Origin: Nitrospirota bacterium
GTDB lineage: Bacteria; Nitrospirota; Thermodesulfovibrionia; Thermodesulfovibrionales; Dissulfurispiraceae
DNA: 64,000 nucleotides
NCBI GenBank assembly: GCA_021791055.1
Contig: JAJYXI010000006.1
Location: 37,568-101,567, forward strand
Reading direction: 5' to 3'
A program made the translations under genes and the position numbers. Of the stretch, positions 25,211 to 33,756 are shown piece by piece. The stretch's first letter is position 1, and each line of letters starts with the position of its first letter. The notes under the pieces are model-generated. The model made no database searches. It had not been told where the DNA came from and saw only the letters and a list, made by a program, of their open reading frames with translations.

Positions 25211-26569
25211 ATGTCTATACAAGGGCTGAAAGATATTATCGAAATCAAAGACGGTTCTGTTTATGTAAAAGACAAAAACACTGCCAGAAACCTCATGGAC
25301 AGCCTTATTTATGATGCAGTTTTTGAATCAGATGACGAAAAAAGAAAGGCAAAATTTGTGTTTGTCAAGGAAGTCGCAAAGGCATGCGGTGCAGTGCCTG
25401 CGTCCATTCAGGGTCTCTATGAGGAGATGGGAAGGAATTATCCGGGATTCACCGTTCCTGCAATTAATATCAGGGGACTCACATACGATGTGGCAAGGGC
25501 AATATTCAGAAAGGCGCTTGAAATGAAGGTCGGCGCCCTTATATTCGAGATTGCACGGTCGGAGATCGGATACACAAAACAAAAGCCTCTGGAATATACA
25601 ACAGTCGTCCTTGCTGCAGCAGTAAGAGAGGGCTTTGAATGCCCTGTATTTATACAGGGGGATCACTTCCAGCTTGTAAGGAAGAATTACCTGAGTGGTC
25701 CTGATCTCGAAACAAACTATGTAAAAGGGCTTATAGCAGAGGCAGTAGAGGCTGAGTTCTATAATATAGACATCGACTCTTCCACTCTTGTTGACCTCGA
25801 TAAGCCTACGACAAAGGAGCAGCAGAGGCCGAATTTCGAAAAGACCGCAGAGCTGTCAGAACATGTCAGACAATTACAGCCGCCTGGCGTGGAAATATCA
25901 ATAGGCGGTGAGATCGGCGAGATAGGCGGCAAAAACAGCAATCCCGATGAATTAAGGGCATATCTTGACGGATTTAAAGAGACCTTTAAAGGCGTAAAAG
26001 GCCTGAGCAAGCTCAGTGTGCAGACAGGCACAAGCCACGGCGGGGTTGTCCTTCCTGACGGAAGCCTTGCAAAGGTAAAGATAGACTTCGATACATTGAG
26101 ATTATTGTCAGACCTCGCAAGAAAGGAATACGGTCTTTCTGGATGCGTACAGCATGGGGCGTCAACACTGCCTGAGGATGCCTTCAATATGTTTCCCGAG
26201 ACAGGCACTTCGGAGGTGCATCTTGCGACAGGATTCCAGAATATTATCTATGACAGCAAACACCTCCCTGCAGAATTTAAAAACGAGGTATACGATTATC
26301 TGAAACAGGAGTGCGCAAAAGAGAGGAAAGAAGGACAGACAGACGAGCAGTTCTTCTACGGTGTGCGGAAAAAAGGTTTCGGCCCGATAAAGAAGAAGTG
26401 GTGGGACCTGCCAGCAAGCGTAAAAGAGCCGATAATGAAAGAATTGGAAGCCAAGTTTGCATTGTTATTTGAGAAGCTGAAGGTCATGAATACAACGGAT
26501 ATTGTGAAAAGGACAATAAAGCCTGTGGCGGTTAAAAAAGAGATTAATGCAGGCTTGCTGGGATTGTAA
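25211..26569 (+). CDS. Class II fructose-bisphosphate aldolase family protein
   Basis: 452 residues from the ATG behind GAGGAGG. The barrel motifs VFIQGDHFQL, SIGGEIGEIGGKNSN, TGTSHGGVVLPDG and GASTLPEDAFNMFPETGTSEVHLATGFQNI match class II ketose-bisphosphate aldolases. It would cleave or make fructose-1,6-bisphosphate, although the long form may use related sugars. First gene of the operon with FBPase and phosphofructokinase, with a toxin-antitoxin remnant in between. Confidence 0.88.
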   Translation: MSIQGLKDIIEIKDGSVYVKDKNTARNLMDSLIYDAVFESDDEKRKAKFVFVKEVAKACGAVPASIQGLYEEMGRNYPGFTVPAINIRGLTYDVARAIFRKALEMKVGALIFEIARSEIGYTKQKPLEYTTVVLAAAVREGFECPVFIQGDHFQLVRKNYLSGPDLETNYVKGLIAEAVEAEFYNIDIDSSTLVDLDKPTTKEQQRPNFEKTAELSEHVRQLQPPGVEISIGGEIGEIGGKNSNPDELRAYLDGFKETFKGVKGLSKLSVQTGTSHGGVVLPDGSLAKVKIDFDTLRLLSDLARKEYGLSGCVQHGASTLPEDAFNMFPETGTSEVHLATGFQNIIYDSKHLPAEFKNEVYDYLKQECAKERKEGQTDEQFFYGVRKKGFGPIKKKWWDLPASVKEPIMKELEAKFALLFEKLKVMNTTDIVKRTIKPVAVKKEINAGLLGL

Positions 26570-26597
26570 AAACAAATAAACACCAAAGAGGTGCATG

Positions 26598-26849
26598 ATG
26601 GAAAAAATAGTTCTGGATATCCCCGATGAGGTGTTAATTTCATTAAAGGAAACCTCTGAAGAGTTTTCAAGAGAAATCCGTATGCTGGCTGCTGTTCATC
26701 TCTACCAGATGCGCAGATTGTCTTCAGGACGGGCCGCTCAACTTGCAGGTATTCCAAGAGTAAGTTTTCTGCAATCACTCTCACGATACGGTGTGCCTAT
26801 TTTTGAATTAAGTCCTGAAGAATTGCAGCAGGATATTCAGAATGCATGA
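26598..26849 (+). CDS. UPF0175-type antitoxin
   Basis: 83 residues. The pattern 'EEFSREIRMLAAVHLYQ' and 'LSSGRAAQLAGIPRVSFL' is typical of UPF0175, a helix-turn-helix antitoxin paired with DUF3368 PIN toxins. The ATG at 26598 is better spaced from GAGGTG than the ATG at 26595. It overlaps the toxin remnant by 8 bp. Confidence 0.85.
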   Translation: MEKIVLDIPDEVLISLKETSEEFSREIRMLAAVHLYQMRRLSSGRAAQLAGIPRVSFLQSLSRYGVPIFELSPEELQQDIQNA

Positions 26850-27174
26850 AACAGTAATTATTAATACATCTCCTCTTTTTTATCTTCACCGGCTTGGCTG
26901 TATTCATATCCTTGAAAAGCTTTATGGAAATATTCTTATTCCAGAGGCTGTGGTAAATGAGCTAAAGGAAGGTAAAACGGTTGGTGAAGATGTGCCTGAG
27001 ATAGAAGACTACCGTTGGATAACAGTAAAAAATGTAGTCGTCCCTGCATTTATAAAAATAATTCCAGATCTAAAGACTTTATTAAAGGAGGCGTGCCATG
27101 CCGGACAAGATCACACTCAGCGTAATCAAGGCAGATGTCGGGGGATATGTTGGCCATTCCAGCATCCATCCTGA
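26842..27174 (+). pseudogene. Truncated DUF3368 PIN-domain toxin
   Basis: The first ~85 residues read as a PIN toxin (IINTSPLFYLHRLGCIHILEKLYG...IPEAVVNELKEG). After LKTLLKEA the frame runs into the ribosome site and start of the FBPase gene. The remaining residues there (CHAGQDHTQRNQ...) are only the shifted FBPase sequence. The second half of the toxin, with its catalytic acidic residues, is absent, so it is very likely inactive. Confidence 0.8.
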
Positions 27175-28198
27175 CCTTATGAAAACAGCAGAAGAAAGAC
27201 TATCCGGTGCTTTTGAAAAGGGCATCCTCATCGACTATCATGTTACAAGGTGCGGCGATGACCTGGAACTAATTATGACCCACAAGCATGGAGTGGAAAA
27301 TGAAAGAATTCATAAACTGGCCTGGGATACATTTGTTGCATGCACAGAGGTAGCTAAAGAATTGAAGCTCTATGGCGCCGGTCAGGACCTGCTGCAGGAT
27401 ACCTTTACAGGCACTGTAAAAGGGATGGGGCCCGGTGTTGCCGAGATGGAGTTTGAGGAGAGAAAGAGCGAGCCGATAATAATATTCATGGCTGACAAGA
27501 CATCCCCCGGTGCGTGGAATCTTCCGCTCTACAAGATATTCGCCGACCCTTTCAATACTGCGGGGCTTGTAATAGACCCTGCAATGCATGAGGGTTTCAT
27601 TTTCGAGGTAGTTGATGTGTTCGAACACAAAAAGATAACCCTCTCCGCCCCTGATGAAATCTATGACCTTTTAATGTTTATCGGGGCAATGAGGAGGTTC
27701 ATTATAAGAAATGTTTATAGGAAAAAGGATGGCGAAATAACAGCATCGGCATCGACACAGAAGCTCAGTCTTATAGCAGGCCGTTATGTCGGCAAAGACG
27801 ACCCTGTTCTGATTGTGAGGTGCCAGTCAGGACTGCCTGCAGTAGGTGAGGTTCTCGAGCCATTTGCCTTTTCCCATCTGGTGGAAGGCTGGATGCGAGG
27901 CTCCCACCACGGGCCATTGATGCCTGTGCCGTTTTATGAGGCAAATCCCTCAAGATTCGATGGCCCGCCGAGGGTTGTAGCAGCCGGTTTTCAGTTGTGC
28001 GGCGGCAAACTCATAGGCCCCAGGGACCTCTTTGATGATCCTGCCTTTGACGATGCAAGGAAAAAGGCAAACGAGATTTCAAATTATTTGAGGTATCACG
28101 GGCCTTTTGAGCCTCACAGGCTCGGGCTTGAAGACCTTGAATATACAACAATGCCCCAGTTAATGAAGAAACTGGAAGGCAGGTTTGTGCCTGAATAA
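27098..28198 (+). CDS. fbp: Class V fructose-1,6-bisphosphatase (FBP aldolase/phosphatase)
   Basis: 366 residues, beginning MPDKITLSVIKADVGGYVGH. Motifs GDDLELIMTHKHG, GPGVAEMEFEERKSEPI and ADKTSPGAWNLPLYKIFADPFNTAGLVIDP match the archaeal/deep-bacterial FBPA/ase. That enzyme is bifunctional, with aldolase and phosphatase activities for gluconeogenesis. AAAGGAGG precedes the ATG. The enzyme would run toward sugar, opposite to the phosphofructokinase 14 bp downstream. Confidence 0.94.
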   Translation: MPDKITLSVIKADVGGYVGHSSIHPDLMKTAEERLSGAFEKGILIDYHVTRCGDDLELIMTHKHGVENERIHKLAWDTFVACTEVAKELKLYGAGQDLLQDTFTGTVKGMGPGVAEMEFEERKSEPIIIFMADKTSPGAWNLPLYKIFADPFNTAGLVIDPAMHEGFIFEVVDVFEHKKITLSAPDEIYDLLMFIGAMRRFIIRNVYRKKDGEITASASTQKLSLIAGRYVGKDDPVLIVRCQSGLPAVGEVLEPFAFSHLVEGWMRGSHHGPLMPVPFYEANPSRFDGPPRVVAAGFQLCGGKLIGPRDLFDDPAFDDARKKANEISNYLRYHGPFEPHRLGLEDLEYTTMPQLMKKLEGRFVPE

Positions 28199-28212
28199 TT
28201 TGAGGTATAGCA

Positions 28213-29478
28213 ATGAATGAAAAAAATAAAGAAATTGTTGGCATAATCGTAGGCGGCGGGCCTGCGCCTGGAATAAACGGCGTCATCAGTTCAGCAACTA
28301 TCGAGGCTATCAGGGCTGGGAAAACTGTTGTTGGAATTGTAGGCGGGTTCAAGCCCCTTTTTGAGGGTGATAAAAATTGTGCAGTGCCCCTTGCCATAGA
28401 TGATGTCTCAAGAATACACACCGATGGAGGGTCAATCCTCAGAACATCCCGCGATTACCCTGATAAGGTTAAGGAAAAGTTTAAGATCCTTATGTCGACC
28501 CTTGAACATATAGGCATCAAATATCTCGTAACCATCGGAGGCGAAGGCACGCTGTTTATGGCAAACTGGATAGAAAGGGAGGCAAGGGGCTCTATAAGCG
28601 TTGTCCACGTCCCGAAGACAATCGATAATGATATACCATTGCCGGGAGGCGCCTCCACCTTCGGATACCAGACAGCAAGACACTGGGGAGTGGAGATTGT
28701 CAAGAATATAATGGAAGATGCAAGGACAACGGGAAGATGGTATTTTATCACCACAATGGGCAGGCACGCGGGGCATCTTGCATTGGGAATGGGCAAGGCA
28801 TCTGGCGCAACAATAACCTTGATTCCCGAGGAATTCGGGGAGGAAAGGCTTTCATTCAAAAAGGTTGCCGATATGCTCACGGGGTCAATAATAAAGAGGC
28901 TGTCAATGAACAGGGACCATGGCGTGGCAATCCTTGCAGAGGGAATATCAGAGAAGTTTGATCTTGAAGAGCTCAGCCACTACGAACAGTTGGAAAAGGA
29001 TGAGACAGGAAGAATAAGGCTTTCCGAGATCCAGCTTGGAAGGGTATTGAAGAACTTTGTGAAAAAGACCCTCGATGAAATGGGAATAAATGTTACCATT
29101 GTTGATAAAAACATCGGATACGAACTGAGGGCTGCAGACCCCATTCCCTTTGATATAGAATATACGAGAAATTTGGGCTACGGTGCTGTCCGCTATCTTC
29201 TCAGGGGCGGCACAGGCTCGATGATAACATTCTTTGAGGGATATCTTAAGCCTATCCCGTTTGTTGAGATGATAGATTATTCCACAGGAAGGATAAAAAT
29301 AAGGACTGTCGATATAACTTCCGAGACCTATGAGGTTGGAAGGAAATATATGATAAGACTCGAAAAGGAAGACTTTGAGGGAGAAAATTTAGAGCGCCTT
29401 GCAAAGACAGCGAATTTAACACCCGAGGAATTCAAAAATAGATTTGGCTATCTTTTAGAGCCGGCTGCCTGCCAGTAA
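28213..29478 (+). CDS. pfkA: 6-phosphofructokinase
   Basis: 421 residues. The catalytic motif is PKTIDNDI and the nucleotide region GGEGTLFM. The Gly following the acidic residue is typical of ATP enzymes, while the Lys in PKTID is typical of PPi-dependent ones, so the phosphoryl donor cannot be settled from sequence. It phosphorylates fructose-6-phosphate, or the reverse with PPi. Being cotranscribed with FBPase suggests a reversible, possibly PPi-linked role. Confidence 0.9.
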   Translation: MNEKNKEIVGIIVGGGPAPGINGVISSATIEAIRAGKTVVGIVGGFKPLFEGDKNCAVPLAIDDVSRIHTDGGSILRTSRDYPDKVKEKFKILMSTLEHIGIKYLVTIGGEGTLFMANWIEREARGSISVVHVPKTIDNDIPLPGGASTFGYQTARHWGVEIVKNIMEDARTTGRWYFITTMGRHAGHLALGMGKASGATITLIPEEFGEERLSFKKVADMLTGSIIKRLSMNRDHGVAILAEGISEKFDLEELSHYEQLEKDETGRIRLSEIQLGRVLKNFVKKTLDEMGINVTIVDKNIGYELRAADPIPFDIEYTRNLGYGAVRYLLRGGTGSMITFFEGYLKPIPFVEMIDYSTGRIKIRTVDITSETYEVGRKYMIRLEKEDFEGENLERLAKTANLTPEEFKNRFGYLLEPAACQ

Positions 29479-29481
29479 ATT

Positions 29482-29838
29482 TCAAATCGTCTCAAGAAAG
29501 TCAATCACATACGGCTCTGCTTTGCCTTTTGAGTGCTTTGAATGGTATTTAATAATTGCCTTTGCTATTAATGCGAATTTATCTCCGGGCAACGTGTATG
29601 GAATAATTAACACGCCTGCATGTTTGCGATGCTCGTTAAAGAACTGCACAGTAAGCCGTATGAAGTCATTTCTGTTTCTGGTTATGAGAACTCTACCTTC
29701 AGAGGCAGCCCTGTCAAGCTGTTCTTTGTCTGCAGCCTGCACCATTCCAACTTCGTGAGCGCTTATAGCATCTATGCCATGCTTTCTGAGTATTTCTGCA
29801 ATCTTCGGGCTGAGGTCTTCATCAAGATAAAATTTCAA
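29482..29838 (-). CDS. DUF5615 PIN-like toxin
   Basis: 118 residues, beginning FYLDEDLSPKIAEILRKHGIDA, with LITRNRNDF in the middle. These are the acidic motifs of DUF5615 PIN-like nucleases. It overlaps its DUF433 partner by 4 bp and is convergent with phosphofructokinase, only 3 bp from its stop. Confidence 0.88.
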   Translation of the reverse strand: MKFYLDEDLSPKIAEILRKHGIDAISAHEVGMVQAADKEQLDRAASEGRVLITRNRNDFIRLTVQFFNEHRKHAGVLIIPYTLPGDKFALIAKAIIKYHSKHSKGKAEPYVIDFLETI

Positions 29839-30251
29839 CGCCTGCCTCTAAGAAAGGGGTACCGCTCGAAGATATTTTCTTTTGTTAATTCCTCGTTTTG
29901 CTGAATGAGGCGGTTTATGTCTTCGGGATACAGTCTGTAATATCCTAATGCTGCTCTGATTTGCTGTTCGGTCAGCCAGTGATAAGCCTTGCATAAGCGG
30001 TCAAGGTCTTCATTAACGCTTTTGTATGTTGCGATAATCTCCCAAACCTCTATGCCAGTGCCTGCGATTCGTGCCCTGCGGCCTGTTGTACCTTCAGAGA
30101 AAACAATGCCCGGACAACGCTGCATTCTTATCGCCTCTTCGAGCAATTCATTTGCAACAGAAGAAAACTCTCTTCCGGACTCCTTGGCTATCTGTTCGAC
30201 TTCTTTAAAAGTCTTTTCCTGAATCCTGATACTCTTTTGAACTGTCGGCAT
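29835..30251 (-). CDS. Antitoxin with ribbon-helix-helix and DUF433 domains
   Basis: 138 residues. The N-terminus (SIRIQEKTFKEVEQIAKESG) looks like a ribbon-helix-helix DNA-binding arm. The C-terminal part (ARIAGTGIEVWEIIATYK...ERYPFLRG) is DUF433. It should bind its own promoter and the DUF5615 toxin encoded just downstream. Confidence 0.85.
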   Translation of the reverse strand: MPTVQKSIRIQEKTFKEVEQIAKESGREFSSVANELLEEAIRMQRCPGIVFSEGTTGRRARIAGTGIEVWEIIATYKSVNEDLDRLCKAYHWLTEQQIRAALGYYRLYPEDINRLIQQNEELTKENIFERYPFLRGRR

Positions 30252-30348
30252 ATCTTTGTCCTTTCAAGGCAATAAATGGGTTACATTGTATTACACTAAA
30301 TTACATCATAATTATAGTGTCTGTCAAGGCCATAGTCCTTAATCACGG

Positions 30349-30465
30349 GAATGTTAAACCTAAGTTGAGCGATTTTATATAGGTCAGGCACGGCTCAAAG
30401 ACGCCTCTTATCGCCGCACCTGACCTATATTTCTAAATTATAGAATCGCTCAATTTAGGTTAACA
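30349..30465. repeat. Nested inverted-repeat element (~115 bp)
   Basis: Outer arms begin ATGTTAA (30351) and end TTAACAT (30465). They are copies of CCTAA-(G/A)-TTGAGCGATT and its complement with one mismatch and one extra base. Inner arms ATATAGGTCAGG (30378-30389) and CCTGACCTATAT (30419-30430) are perfect. The centre is CGGC...GCCG. The RNA would fold as a long cruciform-like hairpin. No gene inside. Confidence 0.85.
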
Positions 30466-30496
30466 TGTTTGGCAATGATAGAGTTTGAGGGTAACA

Positions 30497-30505
30497 TGGT
30501 ATAAT
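30497..30505 (+). promoter_or_regulatory. Extended -10 promoter (TGGTATAAT)
   Basis: TG-N-TATAAT, 29 bp before the Lrp-type gene. No convincing -35. Confidence 0.55.
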
Positions 30506-30534
30506 TTTAATAAAATCACCGTCAGGAGGTTCTT

Positions 30535-30765
30535 ATGGCAAGGGTGTATTTGCTTGTAAATGTATTGCCGGGGAAGGATGTATCAATAAGAGACACCTTA
30601 AGGGGGATTAAGGGGGTTGCAAATGCAGATGTAGTCACTGGTCATTATGACATAGTTGCTGTTTTAGAGGCCAAAAATACTTCAGAAATTTTTGACAAGA
30701 TTCTTAAAAAGATTAGATTGATTAAAGGGATAAACCGCACAGAGACATTTGTGGCAGTGGAATAG
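30535..30765 (+). CDS. Stand-alone Lrp/AsnC ligand-binding (RAM) domain protein
   Basis: 76 residues consisting only of the RAM fold (VYLLVNVLPGKD...VVTGHYDIVAVLEAKN). No DNA-binding domain is present. In Lrp/AsnC regulators this domain binds amino acids and forms oligomers. Single-domain versions act as sensors or effectors. GGAGG precedes the start; a Toprim gene follows. Confidence 0.88.
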   Translation: MARVYLLVNVLPGKDVSIRDTLRGIKGVANADVVTGHYDIVAVLEAKNTSEIFDKILKKIRLIKGINRTETFVAVE

Positions 30766-30804
30766 ATCACCTGCCATATCATCTGGTATTATCGAGGTAT
30801 TGCA

Positions 30805-31236
30805 ATGAATGATTTTGAAAGAGCGGAGCGGCTGAAAGAGGTCTTTGAAGCCCTCTATGAGGTCAACAAGCGGATTCCCATTATTGTTGAGGGGAAAAAG
30901 GATGTGCGCTCATTGAGAAAGATAGGGCTTGTCGGCGATATAATTACCCTTCATGGAGGCAAAGGACTGTATGAGTTCTGCGATGATATTGCAGAAAAAT
31001 TCCATAGGATAATCCTGCTCATGGACTGGGATGAAAAGGGAGAGAGCCTTCATAAAAATATATCCGGACATCTGAAAGGCATGTGGGAGGAGTTTTCTGC
31101 ATTCAGGGAGATAATAAAGATCCTTTGCCAGAAGGATATAAAGGATATCGAGGGGATACCTGTGCTCCTCGAAAGGCTTGCAGGAGAAGAGGTGAAGGTT
31201 GGGGAGGAGAGGGAAGGCTTTTTAGGTGATATATGA
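30805..31236 (+). CDS. Small Toprim-domain protein
   Basis: 143 residues. Toprim motifs are visible: the Glu of PIIVEGKKDVRSLRKIG and the DxD of ILLMDWDEKG. Such small Toprim proteins resemble RNase M5 and primase-type nucleotidyl or nuclease domains. The specific substrate is unknown. It converges with the regulator at 31238. Confidence 0.82.
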   Translation: MNDFERAERLKEVFEALYEVNKRIPIIVEGKKDVRSLRKIGLVGDIITLHGGKGLYEFCDDIAEKFHRIILLMDWDEKGESLHKNISGHLKGMWEEFSAFREIIKILCQKDIKDIEGIPVLLERLAGEEVKVGEEREGFLGDI

Positions 31237-31237
31237 A

Positions 31238-31600
31238 TTAACCTGCTTTTGCTGCAATTCTGGCAACCTGAATGACCGCATTTTTTGAACTGTTATTTTT
31301 GATTTTTCTGAAATATTTGAGGAGTTTGCTCTCGGCAGTTGAATATGCAGCACGTTTTTCTGCAAGCATTAGAGTTTTTTCGGGTTCGAAGAAATAAGAC
31401 AAAGGCACGGACAGTATATCAGCTACGGCCTGAATATTTTCCACATTTAGCTTATTCGTCCCATTTTCATACCTTTGAACTTGTTGATATGTAACGCCTA
31501 ATGTCTCTGCCAGTTCTTCCTGTGAAATACCCAGTTCTTTTCTCCTTCTTTTAATCTTCTCTCCAATCTCCCTGCTCGTCTTTATCTTCTTTTTCTGCAT
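31238..31600 (-). CDS. XRE-family helix-turn-helix regulator
   Basis: 120 residues. The N-terminal HTH is typical (IKRRRKELGISQEELAETLG, VTYQQVQRYENG, LSVPLSYFF). The C-terminal 45 residues are basic and helical. It is divergent from the lipoprotein locus promoter at 31663, so it may control that locus (inference). Confidence 0.9.
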   Translation of the reverse strand: MQKKKIKTSREIGEKIKRRRKELGISQEELAETLGVTYQQVQRYENGTNKLNVENIQAVADILSVPLSYFFEPEKTLMLAEKRAAYSTAESKLLKYFRKIKNNSSKNAVIQVARIAAKAG

Positions 31601-31662
31601 AAACCACTATAACAACCCTTATGCCATGCTTACTACAATGCTATAAATTGTAAAAATTCTTA

Positions 31663-31691
31663 TTGACAATACAACTTAAAAAGTGTATAAA
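31663..31691 (+). promoter_or_regulatory. Strong housekeeping promoter of the beta-barrel gene
   Basis: TTGACA, 17 bp, TATAAA: close to a perfect sigma-70-type promoter. The gene starts at 31742. Confidence 0.8.
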
Positions 31692-31741
31692 AGGTTAAAG
31701 GTAAAGAAGTTTTTGCCTTAAAAACAAAAGAGGAGGGAATC

Positions 31742-32521
31742 ATGAAGAAGTTGGTACTGATTATTGGAGTCTTAATGTTGTTTGTAGTAACAAGCAGTAT
31801 GGTTTATGCAGGCCAATTCGGCCCGCCTGAGCCTGCTACAAAAGAGGGAAAGGTAGCACTGGGAGTTGGCTATTTCTATTATTCAGCCAAGTATAAACCA
31901 AAGGATACAGTGAACTTCAGGGAATTTAAAGGCACACAAAATCAGGCATATCTTCAATTAGGCTATGGTTTTGTAAAGAATACTGAGGTTTATCTCAGGG
32001 TTGGAGGGGCTGATGCTAAAGTCAAGAATGCCTTTAGCACGAGCGGTAACTATTCGGGCTTTAAGTCTGATTTTGAAGACGGTTTAAAACCATTCGGCAC
32101 AATAGGGGTTAAGGGTGTTTTTAATGTCAGCCCATCCTTTGGCATAGGTCCTTTCCTTCAGGCAAGCCTTTATTCAAGCTATAAGGATAAAACCTCTGGA
32201 ACATATTTAGGTAATCCTGCAACTCAAGAGGAAAAGGCAAAAAAACAACGGGAGATTGATATTGGAGTCGGACTTCAAGGCAAGATTGGTGAGACAATTA
32301 TTTATGGCGGGCCGGTTATTTACTGGGCGAAGCATAAAGTCGATTGGACACTAACCACAGGAGGAGTATCATATCCGTACTCCACCACCTACAAAGAGAA
32401 AAACAATCTCGGCGGTTTTGCAGGGATAAGATTGCCTCTTAGCAAGGGTCTTAATCTTGAGGTTGAAGGACAGCTTAAGAGTAGGTTCTCCATGGGCGGA
32501 GCTTTAACGTATTCATTTTAA
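31742..32521 (+). CDS. Outer-membrane beta-barrel candidate
   Basis: 259 residues. A signal peptide (cut near VYAGQ) is followed by alternating beta strands rich in G, Y and aromatic residues. The chain ends in ALTYSF with a terminal Phe, the usual mark for barrel insertion. No named family recognised. GAGGAGG precedes the ATG; a terminator follows at 32553. It begins the exported-protein locus. Confidence 0.7.
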   Translation: MKKLVLIIGVLMLFVVTSSMVYAGQFGPPEPATKEGKVALGVGYFYYSAKYKPKDTVNFREFKGTQNQAYLQLGYGFVKNTEVYLRVGGADAKVKNAFSTSGNYSGFKSDFEDGLKPFGTIGVKGVFNVSPSFGIGPFLQASLYSSYKDKTSGTYLGNPATQEEKAKKQREIDIGVGLQGKIGETIIYGGPVIYWAKHKVDWTLTTGGVSYPYSTTYKEKNNLGGFAGIRLPLSKGLNLEVEGQLKSRFSMGGALTYSF

Positions 32522-32552
32522 AAAATGAGCGCCGGGACTTCTTTTTTCCAAC

Positions 32553-32590
32553 AAAAGGCAAGGGCTTAAGAGACTCTTGCCTTTTGATTA
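32553..32590 (+). terminator. Intrinsic hairpin after the beta-barrel gene
   Basis: Stem AAAAGGCAAG / CTTGCCTTTT with a 13-base loop, followed by GATTATTT. It is between the barrel and lipoprotein genes. Confidence 0.65.
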
Positions 32591-32605
32591 TTTGCCGGAG
32601 GGTCT

Positions 32606-33097
32606 ATGAAAAGAATTTTTTTCTCGTGTGTTTTCATCTTCTTCCTTTCCGCCTGCGGCGGATCGGAGGTGTATAAAGATGTCTTTAACAAAGATGGCGG
32701 GCCAAATGTAAAAGCTTTCAATGAATCTGTTGATAACTGCTATCTTGCGGCCAAAAGGGCGGTATTAAGCCAGAACTTCAGGATCGAAAAAGAGGATCTG
32801 CAGGCAAAATCATTTACAGCAGCAAGATACTTTGAAGACGGCAAAGACAGCACTGTCCTTACTGTTAATGCAAATGTTATAGCCACAGGCAATGATAAGG
32901 CTACCATTTATATCAGCGCAGTGCAGCATGTGGAAAAAGTCAGAACAAAAGTTGACAGGACTTTTCTGGGACTGATACCGGTTGGAAGCGAAGCTACAAA
33001 GGTTAAACAGGAAGAAAGGACTATAGAGGATGAGGAGTTCTACAAGAAATTCTTTGAGGCTGTGGAGAAGGAGTTAAAAATTTTAGCAACTAAATAA
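32606..33097 (+). CDS. Lipoprotein, paralogue of the one at 38121
   Basis: 163 residues. A lipobox LSAC follows a hydrophobic signal (lipidated Cys near residue 17). The mature part resembles a DUF2242-like lipoprotein (assignment tentative). Its first third is identical at DNA level to the copy at 38121 over 143 bp. The middle loop differs (VDRTFLGLIPVGS against SERFLFIPIGS). Function unknown. Confidence 0.75.
   Translation: MKRIFFSCVFIFFLSACGGSEVYKDVFNKDGGPNVKAFNESVDNCYLAAKRAVLSQNFRIEKEDLQAKSFTAARYFEDGKDSTVLTVNANVIATGNDKATIYISAVQHVEKVRTKVDRTFLGLIPVGSEATKVKQEERTIEDEEFYKKFFEAVEKELKILATK
32642..32784 (+). repeat. 143-bp direct repeat, copy 1
   Basis: Identical to 38157-38299 on the same strand. 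It spans the lipobox and the start of the mature lipoprotein. Sequence on both sides is more diverged. Confidence 0.9.
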
Positions 33098-33099
33098 TA

Positions 33100-33165
33100 C
33101 AGACCATTGGCCTTTAAATCTTATTTTCAGGGGGGTTGTTATGAGACGCAAAGTATTTAGCATGG
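33100..33165 (+). repeat. Leader/signal-peptide repeat, copy 1
   Basis: Shares TTGGCCTTTAAATCT, an AGGGGG ribosome site and ATGAGACGCAAA with 37005-37069. The two genes differ beyond the signal peptide. Confidence 0.75.
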
Positions 33166-33692
33166 TTGCAACAATAATATCTATTGTTGCCCTTTTGGGA
33201 TGTGCTGCCACAAGATATGATATAAAGCCTGAAATGAGAGGTGAGATACTTAAAGCAAAAGAGGCAAAACAAGTAAGTTTAGTTTTTAAATATTATGAAC
33301 ACAAATTTATCCGTCCTCTTATTGGCACCACGGAAAATCCCTCGCCGGATACTGAAGAAATTGAGGCAGGCAAAAAGTTCCTTGAAATAGTAAAAGAAGA
33401 GTTGAAGAATCGAGGATTCAGTATAAATGGTAATCCGTCTCTTTCCCATCAGTTGATTGATATTGAAATTGGCTTTGCTTATAAGAAAAGCATCCCTTTG
33501 GTGACCACAGGTTCAATCGCGACCCGCTGGAAGGTCGCTTTCAAGAATGCCCCTCTTTTTGAAATTGCCGATTTTAAGTTGCTGGCAGTACTTACTGGCA
33601 TTGGTGGTGTCTTTAGTGAAGAGAAAGGAAAAGAGCTGGCAAAACTTATTGTAGATAAATTTATTGAAGAGCTTGAAGAAATGAAGCAGTAG
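33141..33692 (+). CDS. Predicted lipoprotein, unknown family
   Basis: 183 residues. Lipobox LLGC after a signal starting MRRKVFSMVA. The mature region is mixed alpha/beta (KFLEIVKEELKNRGFSINGNPS), reminiscent of small envelope lipoproteins that assemble on partners. Its leader and first codons are shared with the gene at 37045. Strong AGGGGGG ribosome site. Function unknown. Confidence 0.7.
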   Translation: MRRKVFSMVATIISIVALLGCAATRYDIKPEMRGEILKAKEAKQVSLVFKYYEHKFIRPLIGTTENPSPDTEEIEAGKKFLEIVKEELKNRGFSINGNPSLSHQLIDIEIGFAYKKSIPLVTTGSIATRWKVAFKNAPLFEIADFKLLAVLTGIGGVFSEEKGKELAKLIVDKFIEELEEMKQ

Positions 33693-33756
33693 ATATTTTG
33701 TATAAAACGGTCGTTGTCCCTATTAAAAACCGAGATGGAGAGGGAGGGGTCATAAG

